The notes: a model not told the origin generated them from the sequence alone. Counted from the first letter of the stretch, positions 42,642 to 51,355 are shown. The stretch: 64,000 bases of DNA from SIG299 sp051880375 (GCA_051880375.1 JBJENV010000016.1:27461-91460); one strand, 5' to 3'. Translations and numbers: made by a program.

Positions 42642-43370
42642 ATGAGTGAAAAGCAGTTATCGGGGAAAAGTGAATACCGGCAGGAGCAGATTGCAATGCA
42701 GGTCATTGCCCACATTCAGAATGATTTTACGGAAAAGTTCGGGATTCCCAGGCAGAGCGGTCTGGTGGAGTCGGTAGAGTCGGAAATCGTATTCTGTCCG
42801 AAGTACCGCAATCCCGATGCATTCCGGGGAATTGACGGATATTCCTATCTCTGGCTGATTTGGCAGTTTTCCGAGGCAATGAGGGAGGCTTGGTCACCGA
42901 CGGTACGCCCGCCGCGTTTGGGCGGAAATACACGCATGGGCGTGTTTGCCACGCGTTCGCCGTTTCGCCCGAATCCCATCGGACTTAGCTGCGTCAAGCT
43001 GGAGAGAATCGAGTTTACCAAGGACAGAGGACCGGTGCTTTTTGTGTCCGGTGGCGATTTAATGAACGGGACTCCGATTTTTGATATCAAGCCTTACCTT
43101 CCGTATGCGGACAGTAAGCCGGAAGCGTTGGGCGGCTTTGCCGCACAGCAGAAGGAAGGAAAACTTTCGGTTTTGGTACCGGAGGAACAACTTTCAAAGA
43201 TTCCTGTAAAAAAGCGGGAGAGCCTTAAGGAGGTGCTGGCGCAGGATCCGCGCCCGAGGTATCAAAATTCACCGGAACGGGTTTATAAAATGAGCTACAG
43301 TACATTTGAGGTGTGGTTTACTGTGGACGGGGATAGACTTTCCGTATGCAATGTGGTGGAGAAAAAATAA
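42642..43370 (+). CDS. trmO: tRNA (t6A37) N6-methyltransferase TrmO
   Basis: A 242-residue protein of the TrmO/TsaA (YaeB/VirR-like) family, which methylates t6A at position 37 of tRNA-Thr using S-adenosylmethionine through an unusual beta-barrel. Signatures are VIAHIQNDFTEKFGIPRQSG, YSYLWLIWQFSE, FATRSPFRPNPIGLSCVKLE, and DIKPYLPYADS; the C-terminal part contains DPRPRYQNSPERVYKM. The ATG at 42642 gives 13 residues before the family start and has AAGGAACAGGAAG upstream. It runs convergent with the kinase gene. Confidence 0.93.
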   Translation: MSEKQLSGKSEYRQEQIAMQVIAHIQNDFTEKFGIPRQSGLVESVESEIVFCPKYRNPDAFRGIDGYSYLWLIWQFSEAMREAWSPTVRPPRLGGNTRMGVFATRSPFRPNPIGLSCVKLERIEFTKDRGPVLFVSGGDLMNGTPIFDIKPYLPYADSKPEALGGFAAQQKEGKLSVLVPEEQLSKIPVKKRESLKEVLAQDPRPRYQNSPERVYKMSYSTFEVWFTVDGDRLSVCNVVEKK

Positions 43371-43394
43371 CAACGTTTCGTTTTGCAGCATCTG

Positions 43395-44180
43395 CTAAAA
43401 CAGCTCATCTAACAGAATATAATACCGAAGTTTTTCTCTGTTCGGCGTAATGCCAAGCGCTTCAAACAGCAAATCCGGGTTGAAGCCGGGAACGGGCCTG
43501 CCGCCGAAGGTGCCGTCAAAGTTATGCTTTAAGCTGCGGTAACAGAGCGAGATATCGCGCCACCTGTCACCGACGCCCGTATCGCCCAAATCAATAAAGC
43601 CGCTGACCTTTCCGGCCTCGAAGAAGATGTTAGGCAGGCAGAAGTCGCCGTGGGAGAGTACCGGTTCATACGCTGGCTTGTGTTCCTCCAGCCAGGAGAG
43701 CAGGTGTGCAGGACTTTCAAAGCCGTTTTCGCCAAAGGTATCCGGTTCGGCACGGTCAATGCTTACAAGACCGTGTTCTACACGGTATCTGGCTTCGGCA
43801 AGCTCGGTATCCAGACTTCGTATACGGGGACAATCGGAGATATCCACGCTCCATAAAAGCTTCATACCTTCCGCAAGCAGGGCAAGCAGCTCCTGCGGAC
43901 GTTCCATGTAATAGGCGTCACAGGACATTCTGCCGCTTATTTTGCTCATCAGCAGATAGCTTTTACCGTCAAGAATTTCGTGGCAGAGAATACTCGGAAC
44001 GGGAAGCTTACCGTTTAACCACTGCATCATTTCAATAGTGGAACGGACCGTTTCGCTATCGGATTCTATTTTTAATACCATATCTTCATAGGATAAGACA
44101 GTAGAGCCGGACATGCCAATGGAATCCGGCTCGTATGCTTTTCCTGCGGTCAGTTGTGCAATTTTCTCAGGGAGTTTCAT
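43395..44180 (-). CDS. APH(3')-like aminoglycoside phosphotransferase
   Basis: A 261-residue kinase of the aminoglycoside 3'-phosphotransferase type. The catalytic Brenner motif is VLSHGDFCLPNIFFE (Asp near residue 178), followed by the metal-binding DLGDTGVGDRWRDI and the family end CYRSLKHNFDG. An early Lys/Glu pair for ATP binding lies in MVLKIESDSETV. APH(3') enzymes inactivate kanamycin and neomycin by phosphorylation, but chromosomal relatives can have other substrates. Its start is 9 bp after the stop of the ABC-F gene on the same strand, so they are cotranscribed. Resistance has to be tested. Confidence 0.85.
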   Translation of the reverse strand: MKLPEKIAQLTAGKAYEPDSIGMSGSTVLSYEDMVLKIESDSETVRSTIEMMQWLNGKLPVPSILCHEILDGKSYLLMSKISGRMSCDAYYMERPQELLALLAEGMKLLWSVDISDCPRIRSLDTELAEARYRVEHGLVSIDRAEPDTFGENGFESPAHLLSWLEEHKPAYEPVLSHGDFCLPNIFFEAGKVSGFIDLGDTGVGDRWRDISLCYRSLKHNFDGTFGGRPVPGFNPDLLFEALGITPNREKLRYYILLDELF

Positions 44181-44189
44181 AAGGGTACC

Positions 44190-46205
44190 TCACTCAGCCA
44201 GTGTTTCCCATTGTTCCATCAGCTCTGCAATCCGGTCAGTCACTGCCTGCTTTTCATTTGTCAGTTCCAGAAGTTTTGTATGGTCACTGAATACTGCTTC
44301 ATCGGCAAGCTCAGTGTCAATAGCGGCAGAGCGCTCCTCCAGCTGCTCGATTTCAGTTTCGATGCGTTTTAAATCGTTCTGACGCTTGCGAAGCTTTGCC
44401 TGTTCTTCTTTTTGCTGTTTCCAGTCCGCCTTGCCCGCAGAGGCTTCTGTTTGACTTAGGTCCCCGGCAGTGAAAGAAGCGGCACGAGCCGCAGAAGAAC
44501 CGCTGACAGCCCTCTCAACACCTGCCGCAGCACCGGTTGCCATCTTATCCGGCTGTTTCCCGACGCCGTAGCCGATGCCCTGCAAATAGAGGCGCTCCGT
44601 GGCTTCTTTGTGCTCCAGGTAGTAATCGTAATTTCCCGGATAAGCAAGCAGCTTCTGCTCCGTTAAATCCAGAATTCTTGTCGCTGTTTTGTTGATAAAG
44701 TAACGGTCGTGCGATACATAGAGCACGGTTCCGGTGTAATTGTTGATTGCCTGCTCTAAAATTTCCTTTGACATGATGTCTAAGTGGTTTGTCGGCTCAT
44801 CGAGAATTAAGAAGTTCGATTCCGACAGCATCAGCTTGGCAAGTGAAACACGTCCGCGTTCTCCGCCGCTGATATCACGAATCAGCTTGAATACATCATC
44901 GCCGGTAAAGAGAAAGGCAGCAAGAGCGTTGCGAATCTGCGTATTGTCCATAAACGGATAGGTGTCCTGAAGCTCGGAAAAGAGCGTTTTGTTCATATCA
45001 AGCACCTGATGCTCCTGGTCGTAGTATGCGATATGCACCTTGGCGCCGGGCTTTATTTCTCCGGCATCCGGAGCAAGCATTCCGTTGATCATTTTCAAAA
45101 TCGTCGTTTTGCCGGTACCGTTGTTGCCGATGATGGCAACCTTTTCTCCGCGCTTGATTTCAAATGATAAGTCGGTAAACAGTGTCTGGCTTCCGAACGA
45201 TTTGGATAGTCCTTTGACGGTAAGCACATCGTTTCCGCTTAAAATGGACGGCTCCAGACGGATGGACATACCGGAGGCTTCTGCATACGGCTTGTCCAGA
45301 CGTTCGATTTTATTTAACATTTTTTCGCGGCTTTCGGCGCGCTTGATGGATTTTTCGCGGTTAAAGGAGCGGAGCTTTGCAATGACCTCCTCCTGATGCC
45401 TGATTTCGCGCTGCTGGTTTAGATAGTGCTTTAACTGGTCTTCACGCTGCTTCGCCTTTTTCTCGGCATACATGCTGTAATTGCCCTCAAAGGTCTGCGC
45501 ACGGTTATGGTCGATTTCCACGACCTTGGTAACCACCTTATCGAGAAAGTAGCGGTCATGCGCAATCACAACAACCGCGCCCTTGTAGGTGGCAAGGAAC
45601 GTTTCTAGCCATGCAATCGACTGCATGTCAAGGTGGTTCGTCGGCTCGTCAAGTAAAATTAAGTCCGGCTTGCGGAGCAGAAGCTTGCCGAGCGCAATTC
45701 GTGTTTTCTGTCCGCCGGAGAGGGTATTGATATGCTTGTCGAATTCGCTTTCTTCAAAACCGAGTCCCTTTAAGATGCCGACCACTTCGCTGCGGTAGGC
45801 GTAGCCGTTTTGCAGTTCAAATTCGTGCATGAGGCGGGAGTAGTCGGAGAGCATACGCTCCAGGGCTTCGCCCTCGGTATGCTTCATTTCCAGTTCCAGA
45901 CGGCGGATGGTTTCCTCCATGCGGAGCAGCTCCGCTTTGGTGGCGAACAGTTCGTTGTAAATCGTGTTCTCCGAGGTTAAGTCCTGATGCTGGGAAAGAT
46001 AGCCGAACGTGGCACCCTTCGCAAGAATGACCTCGCCCGCGTCAGGGGAAAGCTCACCGACGATAATTTTGAACAGCGTCGATTTGCCGGCACCGTTGAT
46101 GCCGACAATCGCCGCTTTTTCCGTATCATTAACATGAAAGGAAATCTCATGCAAGATTTCCTTTTCACCAAAGCTCTTTGTTATGTTGTTACATGCAAGT
46201 ATCAT
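44190..46205 (-). CDS. ABC-F family ATPase (YdiF/Uup-like)
   Basis: A 671-residue soluble protein with two ABC domains and no membrane part. First domain: GINGAGKSTLFK, LSGGQKTRIALG, LDEPTNHLD. Second: GNNGTGKTTILKM, ISGGERGRVSLAK, LDEPTNHLD. The linker between them is charged and helical. After the second domain come a Gly/Ala-rich spacer and a C-terminal coiled coil (about residues 600-671), as in YdiF/Uup. ABC-F proteins act on ribosomes, rescuing stalled complexes or giving antibiotic protection; which applies here is unknown. The APH(3')-like gene follows 9 bp later. The CNNM gene lies 27 bp upstream. Confidence 0.9.
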   Translation of the reverse strand: MILACNNITKSFGEKEILHEISFHVNDTEKAAIVGINGAGKSTLFKIIVGELSPDAGEVILAKGATFGYLSQHQDLTSENTIYNELFATKAELLRMEETIRRLELEMKHTEGEALERMLSDYSRLMHEFELQNGYAYRSEVVGILKGLGFEESEFDKHINTLSGGQKTRIALGKLLLRKPDLILLDEPTNHLDMQSIAWLETFLATYKGAVVVIAHDRYFLDKVVTKVVEIDHNRAQTFEGNYSMYAEKKAKQREDQLKHYLNQQREIRHQEEVIAKLRSFNREKSIKRAESREKMLNKIERLDKPYAEASGMSIRLEPSILSGNDVLTVKGLSKSFGSQTLFTDLSFEIKRGEKVAIIGNNGTGKTTILKMINGMLAPDAGEIKPGAKVHIAYYDQEHQVLDMNKTLFSELQDTYPFMDNTQIRNALAAFLFTGDDVFKLIRDISGGERGRVSLAKLMLSESNFLILDEPTNHLDIMSKEILEQAINNYTGTVLYVSHDRYFINKTATRILDLTEQKLLAYPGNYDYYLEHKEATERLYLQGIGYGVGKQPDKMATGAAAGVERAVSGSSAARAASFTAGDLSQTEASAGKADWKQQKEEQAKLRKRQNDLKRIETEIEQLEERSAAIDTELADEAVFSDHTKLLELTNEKQAVTDRIAELMEQWETLAE

Positions 46206-46232
46206 AAAGCAGTCGTGCCTTTCTGACAGTGT

Positions 46233-47510
46233 TTATTCTTCCTCCGGTGCTATGTAATCCGGGTCGATGGTAAGCAGTATTTTATCGATCCGGTTTTTGT
46301 CCATAGTGAGAACCTGATAGGTGCAGGCACCTTCAGTAACGGTTTCCCCTTCGGAAGGAAGATGGTCTAATAAGTGAATGACGTGACCGGCGATGGAATC
46401 ATAGTCGTCGGATTCCAGATCCAGATCGAGCAGTTCGTTGATTTCATCTAACTTGGTCAGGCCGTTGATTTTATATACATTTTCGGATACCTTCTGAATC
46501 GGGTCTTCTTCATCCGTGTCATACTCGTCACGGATTTCACCGACAATTTCCTCCACGAGGTCCTCTAGCGTAATCAGACCTGCGGTGGCACCGTACTCAT
46601 CAAGTACGATGGCGATGGAATTGGTCGCTTTCTTTAAGTCACGAAGAAGCTCGGACGTTTTCTTGTACTCGTAGGTGAAATACGGAGCACGCAAAAAGTC
46701 CTTGATATGAAAGTCTTCCTTTGCGCCGCGGTAAAAAAATACATCTTTCAGGCTGACAATGCCGATGACATTGTCTCTTGTTCCGCTGTAAACCGGAAGT
46801 CTAGTGTACATATCCTTTTCAAAGGCTGCAACCAGTTCATCGTAGCTTAAGTTCACATCTGCAAATGCCATATCAATCCGTGGCACCATAACGTCCTTGG
46901 CAAGGGAGTCGCCGAAGTCTACCACATTGGTAATCATCAGACGTTCTTCGCTTTCAATCACGCCTTCTTCGTGGCTGACGTCGACAATGGTACGCAGCTC
47001 GTTTTCTGTCATGGCTTTTGCATGGGCATTCGGGTCGATGTGGAACAGAAGCAGAATTCCGCCGGAAAGTTTGTTAATCAAAAAGATAACCGGGGTAAGC
47101 AGCTTCGTAAGCAGTTTAATGACAGGTGCATAGAGCAGTGCCATTTTTTCTGCGTGCATGGTTGCCATATTTTTAGGCGTAATCTCACCGAAAATGAGAA
47201 TGAGCAACGTTAAAATACCGGTTGCGATACCGGCGCCGTAGCTACCTAACAAATCGATGGCAAGTGTGGTGGCAAGTGAGGAGGCGGAAATGTTGACGAT
47301 GTTGTTGCCGATTAAAATGGCACTGAGCATCTTTGAGGGGTTTTCAATCAGCTCGCTGACTGTTTTTGCGCCCTTGACGCCGTCCTCAACAAGACTCCGG
47401 ATACGGAGCTTATTTACTGTGGTTAAAGAGGTTTCCGCAGACGAGAAGAATGCGGATAAAACAAGTAGTACTAATAGCACAAAAAATTGTGCCGCGACAC
47501 TGGGGTCCAA
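46233..47510 (-). CDS. CNNM/CorC-type membrane protein (HlyC/CorC family)
   Basis: A 425-residue protein with a DUF21 (CNNM) membrane domain of about four helices (residues 1-185: FSSAETSLTTVNKLRIRSL), a CBS pair (VMVPRIDMAFADVNL; EYGATAGLITLEDLVEEIVG), and a C-terminal CorC/HlyC domain (DYDSIAGHVIHLLDHLPSEG). Relatives export magnesium or affect Na/Mg balance. The start is TTG at 47510, chosen because AAGGAG lies 8 bp upstream; the nearby ATG is out of frame. It is read leftward from a strong promoter and may continue into the ABC-F and kinase genes. Confidence 0.9.
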   Translation of the reverse strand: MDPSVAAQFFVLLVLLVLSAFFSSAETSLTTVNKLRIRSLVEDGVKGAKTVSELIENPSKMLSAILIGNNIVNISASSLATTLAIDLLGSYGAGIATGILTLLILIFGEITPKNMATMHAEKMALLYAPVIKLLTKLLTPVIFLINKLSGGILLLFHIDPNAHAKAMTENELRTIVDVSHEEGVIESEERLMITNVVDFGDSLAKDVMVPRIDMAFADVNLSYDELVAAFEKDMYTRLPVYSGTRDNVIGIVSLKDVFFYRGAKEDFHIKDFLRAPYFTYEYKKTSELLRDLKKATNSIAIVLDEYGATAGLITLEDLVEEIVGEIRDEYDTDEEDPIQKVSENVYKINGLTKLDEINELLDLDLESDDYDSIAGHVIHLLDHLPSEGETVTEGACTYQVLTMDKNRIDKILLTIDPDYIAPEEE

Positions 47511-47584
47511 AAAATCATCTCCTTAAATTATAATGGTGAACTGTGCGGATGAACAACGCATCCGCATTAATAGTATCAAATCCT

Positions 47585-47613
47585 ATCATATAAGATTTCC
47601 AGTGAATTGTCAA
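47585..47613 (-). promoter_or_regulatory. Promoter of the CNNM-ABC-F-APH unit
   Basis: Minus-strand consensus TTGACA (47608-47613) and TATGAT (47585-47590) with 17-bp spacing, about 75 bp before the TTG start. Confidence 0.78.
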
Positions 47614-47748
47614 CTAAACAAATGATTAAGATTGTGTTTCGATTATATTTTGTTTGTGTAAATTGTAAAACAGGGATGAATTTTTACTTGCATTTTTATA
47701 AGAAAACCTTTAAAATCATTGCTGGAGAAGAAGAGAGAGGAGAATGTG

Positions 47749-48327
47749 ATGCGAAAGAAGTCTCATATTTCATTGGCAGGTTATTTGCTTAAGAATCTGA
47801 ACGTGGATTCTTTGGATAAGCATAGAAAAGCATTTTATCTCGGCAGTATTCTGCCGGATATTATGCCTTCCTTTTTGACAAGAAGGCATACGATAGAAGA
47901 TACCTTTGATATTTTAAAAAAGCAGATTGAACGGCTGACCGGCGAGAAGAGTCTGGAAAAGGGCATGACAATGGCATACTGTCGCAGACTCGGCGTGATT
48001 ACCCATTATGTGGCGGATTACTTTACTTTCCCGCACAATTCGGTGTTTGAGGGCAGCTTAAAGGAGCACTGCCGCTACGAGGCAGACCTGATGGCATCTC
48101 TTAAAGCATATGTAAAAAGTGCGGAAGCTGCAAGGGCGCGTGCGGTGAACGGAATCATCCGGACCAAGGAGGATATCATTCATCTGATTGAACGGATGCA
48201 TAAGGAATATCTGGAGTGTATCAAAAACATCAAAAACGATATTAATTATATCGTGGAGCTTTGCTACCGCGTGGTAGATGCAATTTTACAGATTTTTGAG
48301 CGTTATCAGGAGGGGATAGCGGCATGA
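47749..48327 (+). CDS. Zinc-dependent phospholipase C family protein
   Basis: A 192-residue protein similar to the zinc-dependent phospholipase C/PF00882 group found in Clostridia. The N-terminus KSHISLAGYLL and the His-bearing motifs HRKAFYLGSILPDIMP, RRHTIEDTF and VITHYVADYFTFPHN are the expected metal ligands. No signal peptide is present, so an intracellular role is likely despite the family name. I start at ATG 47749 (GAGAGGAGAATGTG upstream). It overlaps pepT by 4 bp (ATGA), so the two are translationally coupled. Confidence 0.8.
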   Translation: MRKKSHISLAGYLLKNLNVDSLDKHRKAFYLGSILPDIMPSFLTRRHTIEDTFDILKKQIERLTGEKSLEKGMTMAYCRRLGVITHYVADYFTFPHNSVFEGSLKEHCRYEADLMASLKAYVKSAEAARARAVNGIIRTKEDIIHLIERMHKEYLECIKNIKNDINYIVELCYRVVDAILQIFERYQEGIAA

Positions 48328-49547
48328 CAGTATTAGAACGCTTTTTAAGGTATGTTGCAGTAGATACCGAATCGGTGGAGGATGCGGATTGTTTTCCAAG
48401 CAGTGAAAAGCAGAAAAACTTAGGCAGAATGCTGCTTGCGGAATTAAAAGAGCTGGGAGCGGAAAATCCGAGGATGGATGAGTACGGCTATGTGTATGCG
48501 ACGATTCCGGCAACCTCGGACAAACAGGTTCCGGTGCTTGGCTTCCTGGCACACATGGACACTTCGCCGGCAATCAGCGGTGCAAATGTAAAGCCGCATA
48601 TCGTAAATAATTATGACGGCGGCGAAATTGTGTTAAACGACGCAGAAGGAATTTCCATGGATGCGGAGATGTTTCCAAGCCTGCTTTCGGCAAAGGGGCA
48701 GGATATCATTGTAACGGACGGAACGACACTGCTTGGCGCAGACGATAAAGCGGGCGTTGCAGAGATTATGACAATGGCGGAGCTTCTGCTTACGGACACG
48801 TCCATTCCGCACGGAACGATTCAGATTGCGTTTACTCCGGATGAAGAGGTCGGCGCAGGGGTGGACCATTTTGATGTGGAAGGCTTTGGCGCAGAGTTTG
48901 CCTATACCGTAGACGGCGGCGGACTCGGCGAAATTGAATATGAAAATTTCAATGCGGCATCTGGAAGGATAAAGCTGCACGGACGCAGCATTCATCCGGG
49001 CTCGGCAAAGGGCAAGATGGTGAATGCACTCTTGGTCGGCATGGAATTTCAGTCGATGCTGCCTGCATTTGAAAATCCGGCGTATACGGAAGGCTATGAG
49101 GGCTTTTTCCACTTAGACCACATGAACGGCGGCGTGGAGGAAGCAGAGATGTTCTATATTATCCGCGACCATGACCGTGCAAAGTTCGAAGAAAAGAAGA
49201 CGCGCTTTGCAAAGACGGCGGAATTTTTAAACGAAAAGTACGGCGCAGGCACGGTGGAATGTATCGTGAAGGATTCCTACTACAACATGAAGGAAAAGGT
49301 GGAACCGTATTTCTTCTTAATAGAGAATGCAACAAAGGCAATGGAACGGCTTGGCATTACACCGGTGATTACACCGATTCGCGGCGGCACGGACGGCGCC
49401 AGACTTTCCTTTATGGGGCTTCCTTGTCCGAACCTTTGTACCGGCGGCTTTAATTACCACGGAAAGTACGAATATGTTCCGGTGCAGTCATTAGAAAAGG
49501 TGGTAGAACTGTTGCTGGAAATCTTAAAGGTATATCAGGAAAAGTAG
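48324..49547 (+). CDS. pepT: Peptidase T
   Basis: A 407-residue M20B tripeptide aminopeptidase that releases N-terminal residues from tripeptides in the cytoplasm. Metal-site motifs are LGFLAHMDTSPAISG, DGTTLLGADDKAGVAEIM (bridging Asp), and IAFTPDEEVGAGVDHF (general-base Glu and metal ligand), with DGGGLGEIEYENFNAA, and IRGGTDGARLSFMGLPCPN near the end. The ATG at 48324 overlaps the preceding gene's stop, with AGGAGGGG just upstream. A strong terminator follows. Confidence 0.96.
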   Translation: MTVLERFLRYVAVDTESVEDADCFPSSEKQKNLGRMLLAELKELGAENPRMDEYGYVYATIPATSDKQVPVLGFLAHMDTSPAISGANVKPHIVNNYDGGEIVLNDAEGISMDAEMFPSLLSAKGQDIIVTDGTTLLGADDKAGVAEIMTMAELLLTDTSIPHGTIQIAFTPDEEVGAGVDHFDVEGFGAEFAYTVDGGGLGEIEYENFNAASGRIKLHGRSIHPGSAKGKMVNALLVGMEFQSMLPAFENPAYTEGYEGFFHLDHMNGGVEEAEMFYIIRDHDRAKFEEKKTRFAKTAEFLNEKYGAGTVECIVKDSYYNMKEKVEPYFFLIENATKAMERLGITPVITPIRGGTDGARLSFMGLPCPNLCTGGFNYHGKYEYVPVQSLEKVVELLLEILKVYQEK

Positions 49548-49566
49548 AGCAAAAGAACGAAAAATG

Positions 49567-49612
49567 AATGCCCCAAGGCATAGAAGAACTCTATGCTTTG
49601 AGGCATTTTTTG
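49567..49612 (+). terminator. Intrinsic terminator of pepT
   Basis: AATGCC-CCAAGGCATAG pairs with CTATGCTTTGAGGCATT with small bulges, followed by six T residues. Confidence 0.87.
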
Positions 49613-49637
49613 TAACATGAATGTTTTGCGTTATACT
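49610..49637 (+). promoter_or_regulatory. Possible promoter of the membrane protein/sigma pair
   Basis: TTGTAA at 49610-49615 and TATACT at 49632-49637, spacing 16 bp. The -35 lies within the T tail of the pepT terminator. An ECF-type autoregulated promoter is an alternative I cannot test. Confidence 0.35.
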
Positions 49638-49724
49638 GTTGTTAGGTTTTTGCAAAAAAGTTGTCTATATCAGTGAGAGGACGGCTTAATCATAAAAAGT
49701 TCTTTCGGAAAGGAGCATTAGCAG

Positions 49725-50507
49725 ATGAAACAGGAAGTTTTTTTTGAAGCGCTCGGTGATATGGACGACAAGTACATTCAGGAAGCGAAGGAAGAAGACA
49801 CGGGTAAAAAACACACACGTAAAAAAAATGAGGAAATCTCGTGGAGGAAGGGATGGAAATGGATTCCTCTGGCTGCATGCCTGTGTCTGCTACTTGGCGC
49901 CGGAACGTATTTTTTCGGCGGCAGAAGAATTGAGCTTTCGGAGGCGTCACAGGGTGTTACGGTACGGTATGTGAACCGGGCGCCGAAAGTTTATTCTGAG
50001 GCATGTCTGATCTACTTATCTGAGGAAGAAATTTTTACATGGCAGGAAACGCTTGTCGTAAAAGGTACGGTAGTAAGCATCGAAAATATCAAAATCAGTT
50101 TCAATGGTGACAAGTCATACAGGGCGATTGCGGAAATTAAGGTGGAGAAGGTATATCGTGGTGACTGTGAGGAAGGAGATATTGTTACCGCTTTACTTCC
50201 GAGACCGGTCGGGAACGGAACGTACATGACTACAATGGATACTTTAGAGGCACTTAAGGTCGGGATGACCGGCATATTTATGCCGACGGTATATGATGAA
50301 ACTTCGATATGGGGACAGAACGGAGCAACGCTTTGCTTAAAGGATATTGCGGACTATGGCTTTGCGGACGGCGTCCGTTTTGCTTTCCTTGAAACCGAGG
50401 ACGGTCTGTTGTTTGACAGGCATACGTTTGAGAGCATCAAGGATGCTGTTACACTGGAGGAAATTGAAGCATATGTCACGGAAATGATAGAGCGCGTGAA
50501 GCAGTAG
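49725..50507 (+). CDS. Single-pass membrane protein coupled to an ECF-type sigma factor (putative anti-sigma)
   Basis: A 260-residue protein. Residues 1-40 are cytoplasmic and charged, one membrane helix lies at about 44-64 (IPLAACLCLLLGAGTYFFGG), and about 195 residues lie outside. The outer part has a beta-rich region (LVVKGTVVSIENIKISF; AIAEIKVEKVYRGDCEEG). It ends 14 bp before the sigma factor start. The topology matches membrane anti-sigma factors, but the gene order (membrane protein first) is the reverse of the usual sigma/anti-sigma order and I see no ZAS or RsgI motif. GGAAAGGAG lies 9 bp before the ATG. Confidence 0.6.
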   Translation: MKQEVFFEALGDMDDKYIQEAKEEDTGKKHTRKKNEEISWRKGWKWIPLAACLCLLLGAGTYFFGGRRIELSEASQGVTVRYVNRAPKVYSEACLIYLSEEEIFTWQETLVVKGTVVSIENIKISFNGDKSYRAIAEIKVEKVYRGDCEEGDIVTALLPRPVGNGTYMTTMDTLEALKVGMTGIFMPTVYDETSIWGQNGATLCLKDIADYGFADGVRFAFLETEDGLLFDRHTFESIKDAVTLEEIEAYVTEMIERVKQ

Positions 50508-50521
50508 GAATGGAGATTACT

Positions 50522-51082
50522 ATGGAAGACGATAAGATTGTAGAGCTATACTGGGTCAGAAGCGAAGAAGCGATTCCAGCCACCTCGCAAAAGTACGGGG
50601 CTTATTTAAGCACGATTGCCCGGAATATCCTTGAAAGCCGTGAAGATACGGAGGAGTGCTTAAATGACACCTACCTTCATGCATGGAATTCCATGCCTCC
50701 AAAGCGACCGGCTCTTTTGAAAGCGTTCCTTGGAAAAATGATAAGAAACATAAGTTTTAACCGCTATAAACACAATCATGCCGGAAAACGCGGCGGAGGA
50801 GAAACGGCGCTCATTCTGGAGGAACTTACGGACTGCGTATCCGGAAGAGAGGACGTAGAACAGGAGATGGACCGCAGAGAGCTGGTGACAGCAATCAATG
50901 CTTTTCTTGCAGCGCTTCCATCCGTAAAGCGAAGAATGTTTGTCTGTCGTTACTGGTATGCGGACAGCATTTCCGCCATAGCAAGGCAATTTGACACAAC
51001 AGAAGGAAGCGTCGCCATGACATTAAGCAGACTGCGAAAGCAGCTGAAGGAGTACTTAACAGAACAGGAACTGTATGTATAG
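50522..51082 (+). CDS. RNA polymerase sigma factor, sigma-70/ECF-like
   Basis: A 186-residue sigma factor. Region 2 has YLSTIARNILESREDTEECL, NDTYLHAWNSMPPKRPALL (the -10 recognition helix area) and FLGKMIRNISFNRYK. A region 4 helix-turn-helix follows: LPSVKRRMFVCRYWYADSIS then AIARQFDTTEGSVAMTLSRL. The start at 50522 is six bases after GGAG; an earlier in-frame ATG at 50510 overlaps that site. It would be released by its membrane partner to switch on stress or envelope genes. A long palindrome follows its stop. Confidence 0.88.
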   Translation: MEDDKIVELYWVRSEEAIPATSQKYGAYLSTIARNILESREDTEECLNDTYLHAWNSMPPKRPALLKAFLGKMIRNISFNRYKHNHAGKRGGGETALILEELTDCVSGREDVEQEMDRRELVTAINAFLAALPSVKRRMFVCRYWYADSISAIARQFDTTEGSVAMTLSRLRKQLKEYLTEQELYV

Positions 51083-51088
51083 CTATTT

Positions 51089-51271
51089 AGAAATTTGTAT
51101 CCGGAGCCTGCGCCTGTGACAACGACGACATGCAGCCTCTAAAAGACAGAAAAAGCCCTGTGTGTGCCAGGGACGGACTTAGTCCGTCAAATGGCATACA
51201 CAGGGCTTTTTCTGTCTTTTTGCGGCTGTGTGAGCGTTGTCACAGGCGCAGGCTCATATACGAAATTTCTT
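51089..51271. repeat. Near-perfect long inverted repeat (about 183 bp)
   Basis: Outer arms AGAAATTT (51089) and AAATTTCT, then GAGCCTGCGCCTGTGACAAC matched by GTTGTCACAGGCGCAGGCTC, and AAGACAGAAAAAGCCCTGTG matched by CACAGGGCTTTTTCTGTCTT. The tip is GACGGACTTAGTCCGTC. Only short interior stretches are unpaired. It fills most of the 273 bp between the sigma gene and the methionine operon. The right arm has T runs (CTTTTTCTGTCTTTTT), so it could also terminate. No reading frame is credible. Confidence 0.9.
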
Positions 51272-51355
51272 CTTGTCATCTATTCTCAATACTGCTAAAA
51301 TATTTAGTAATACGACGATAATCATTGGTACTACGACGGAGAGGAACAACGCAGA

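Noticed and set aside
43395..44180. Acquired resistance gene on a mobile element
   Set aside because: No IS, integrase or composition shift flanks the kinase; it sits in an operon with chromosomal-type genes.
51083..51355. S-box or cobalamin riboswitch ahead of the methionine operon
   Set aside because: I looked for the conserved cores and found only the long palindrome.
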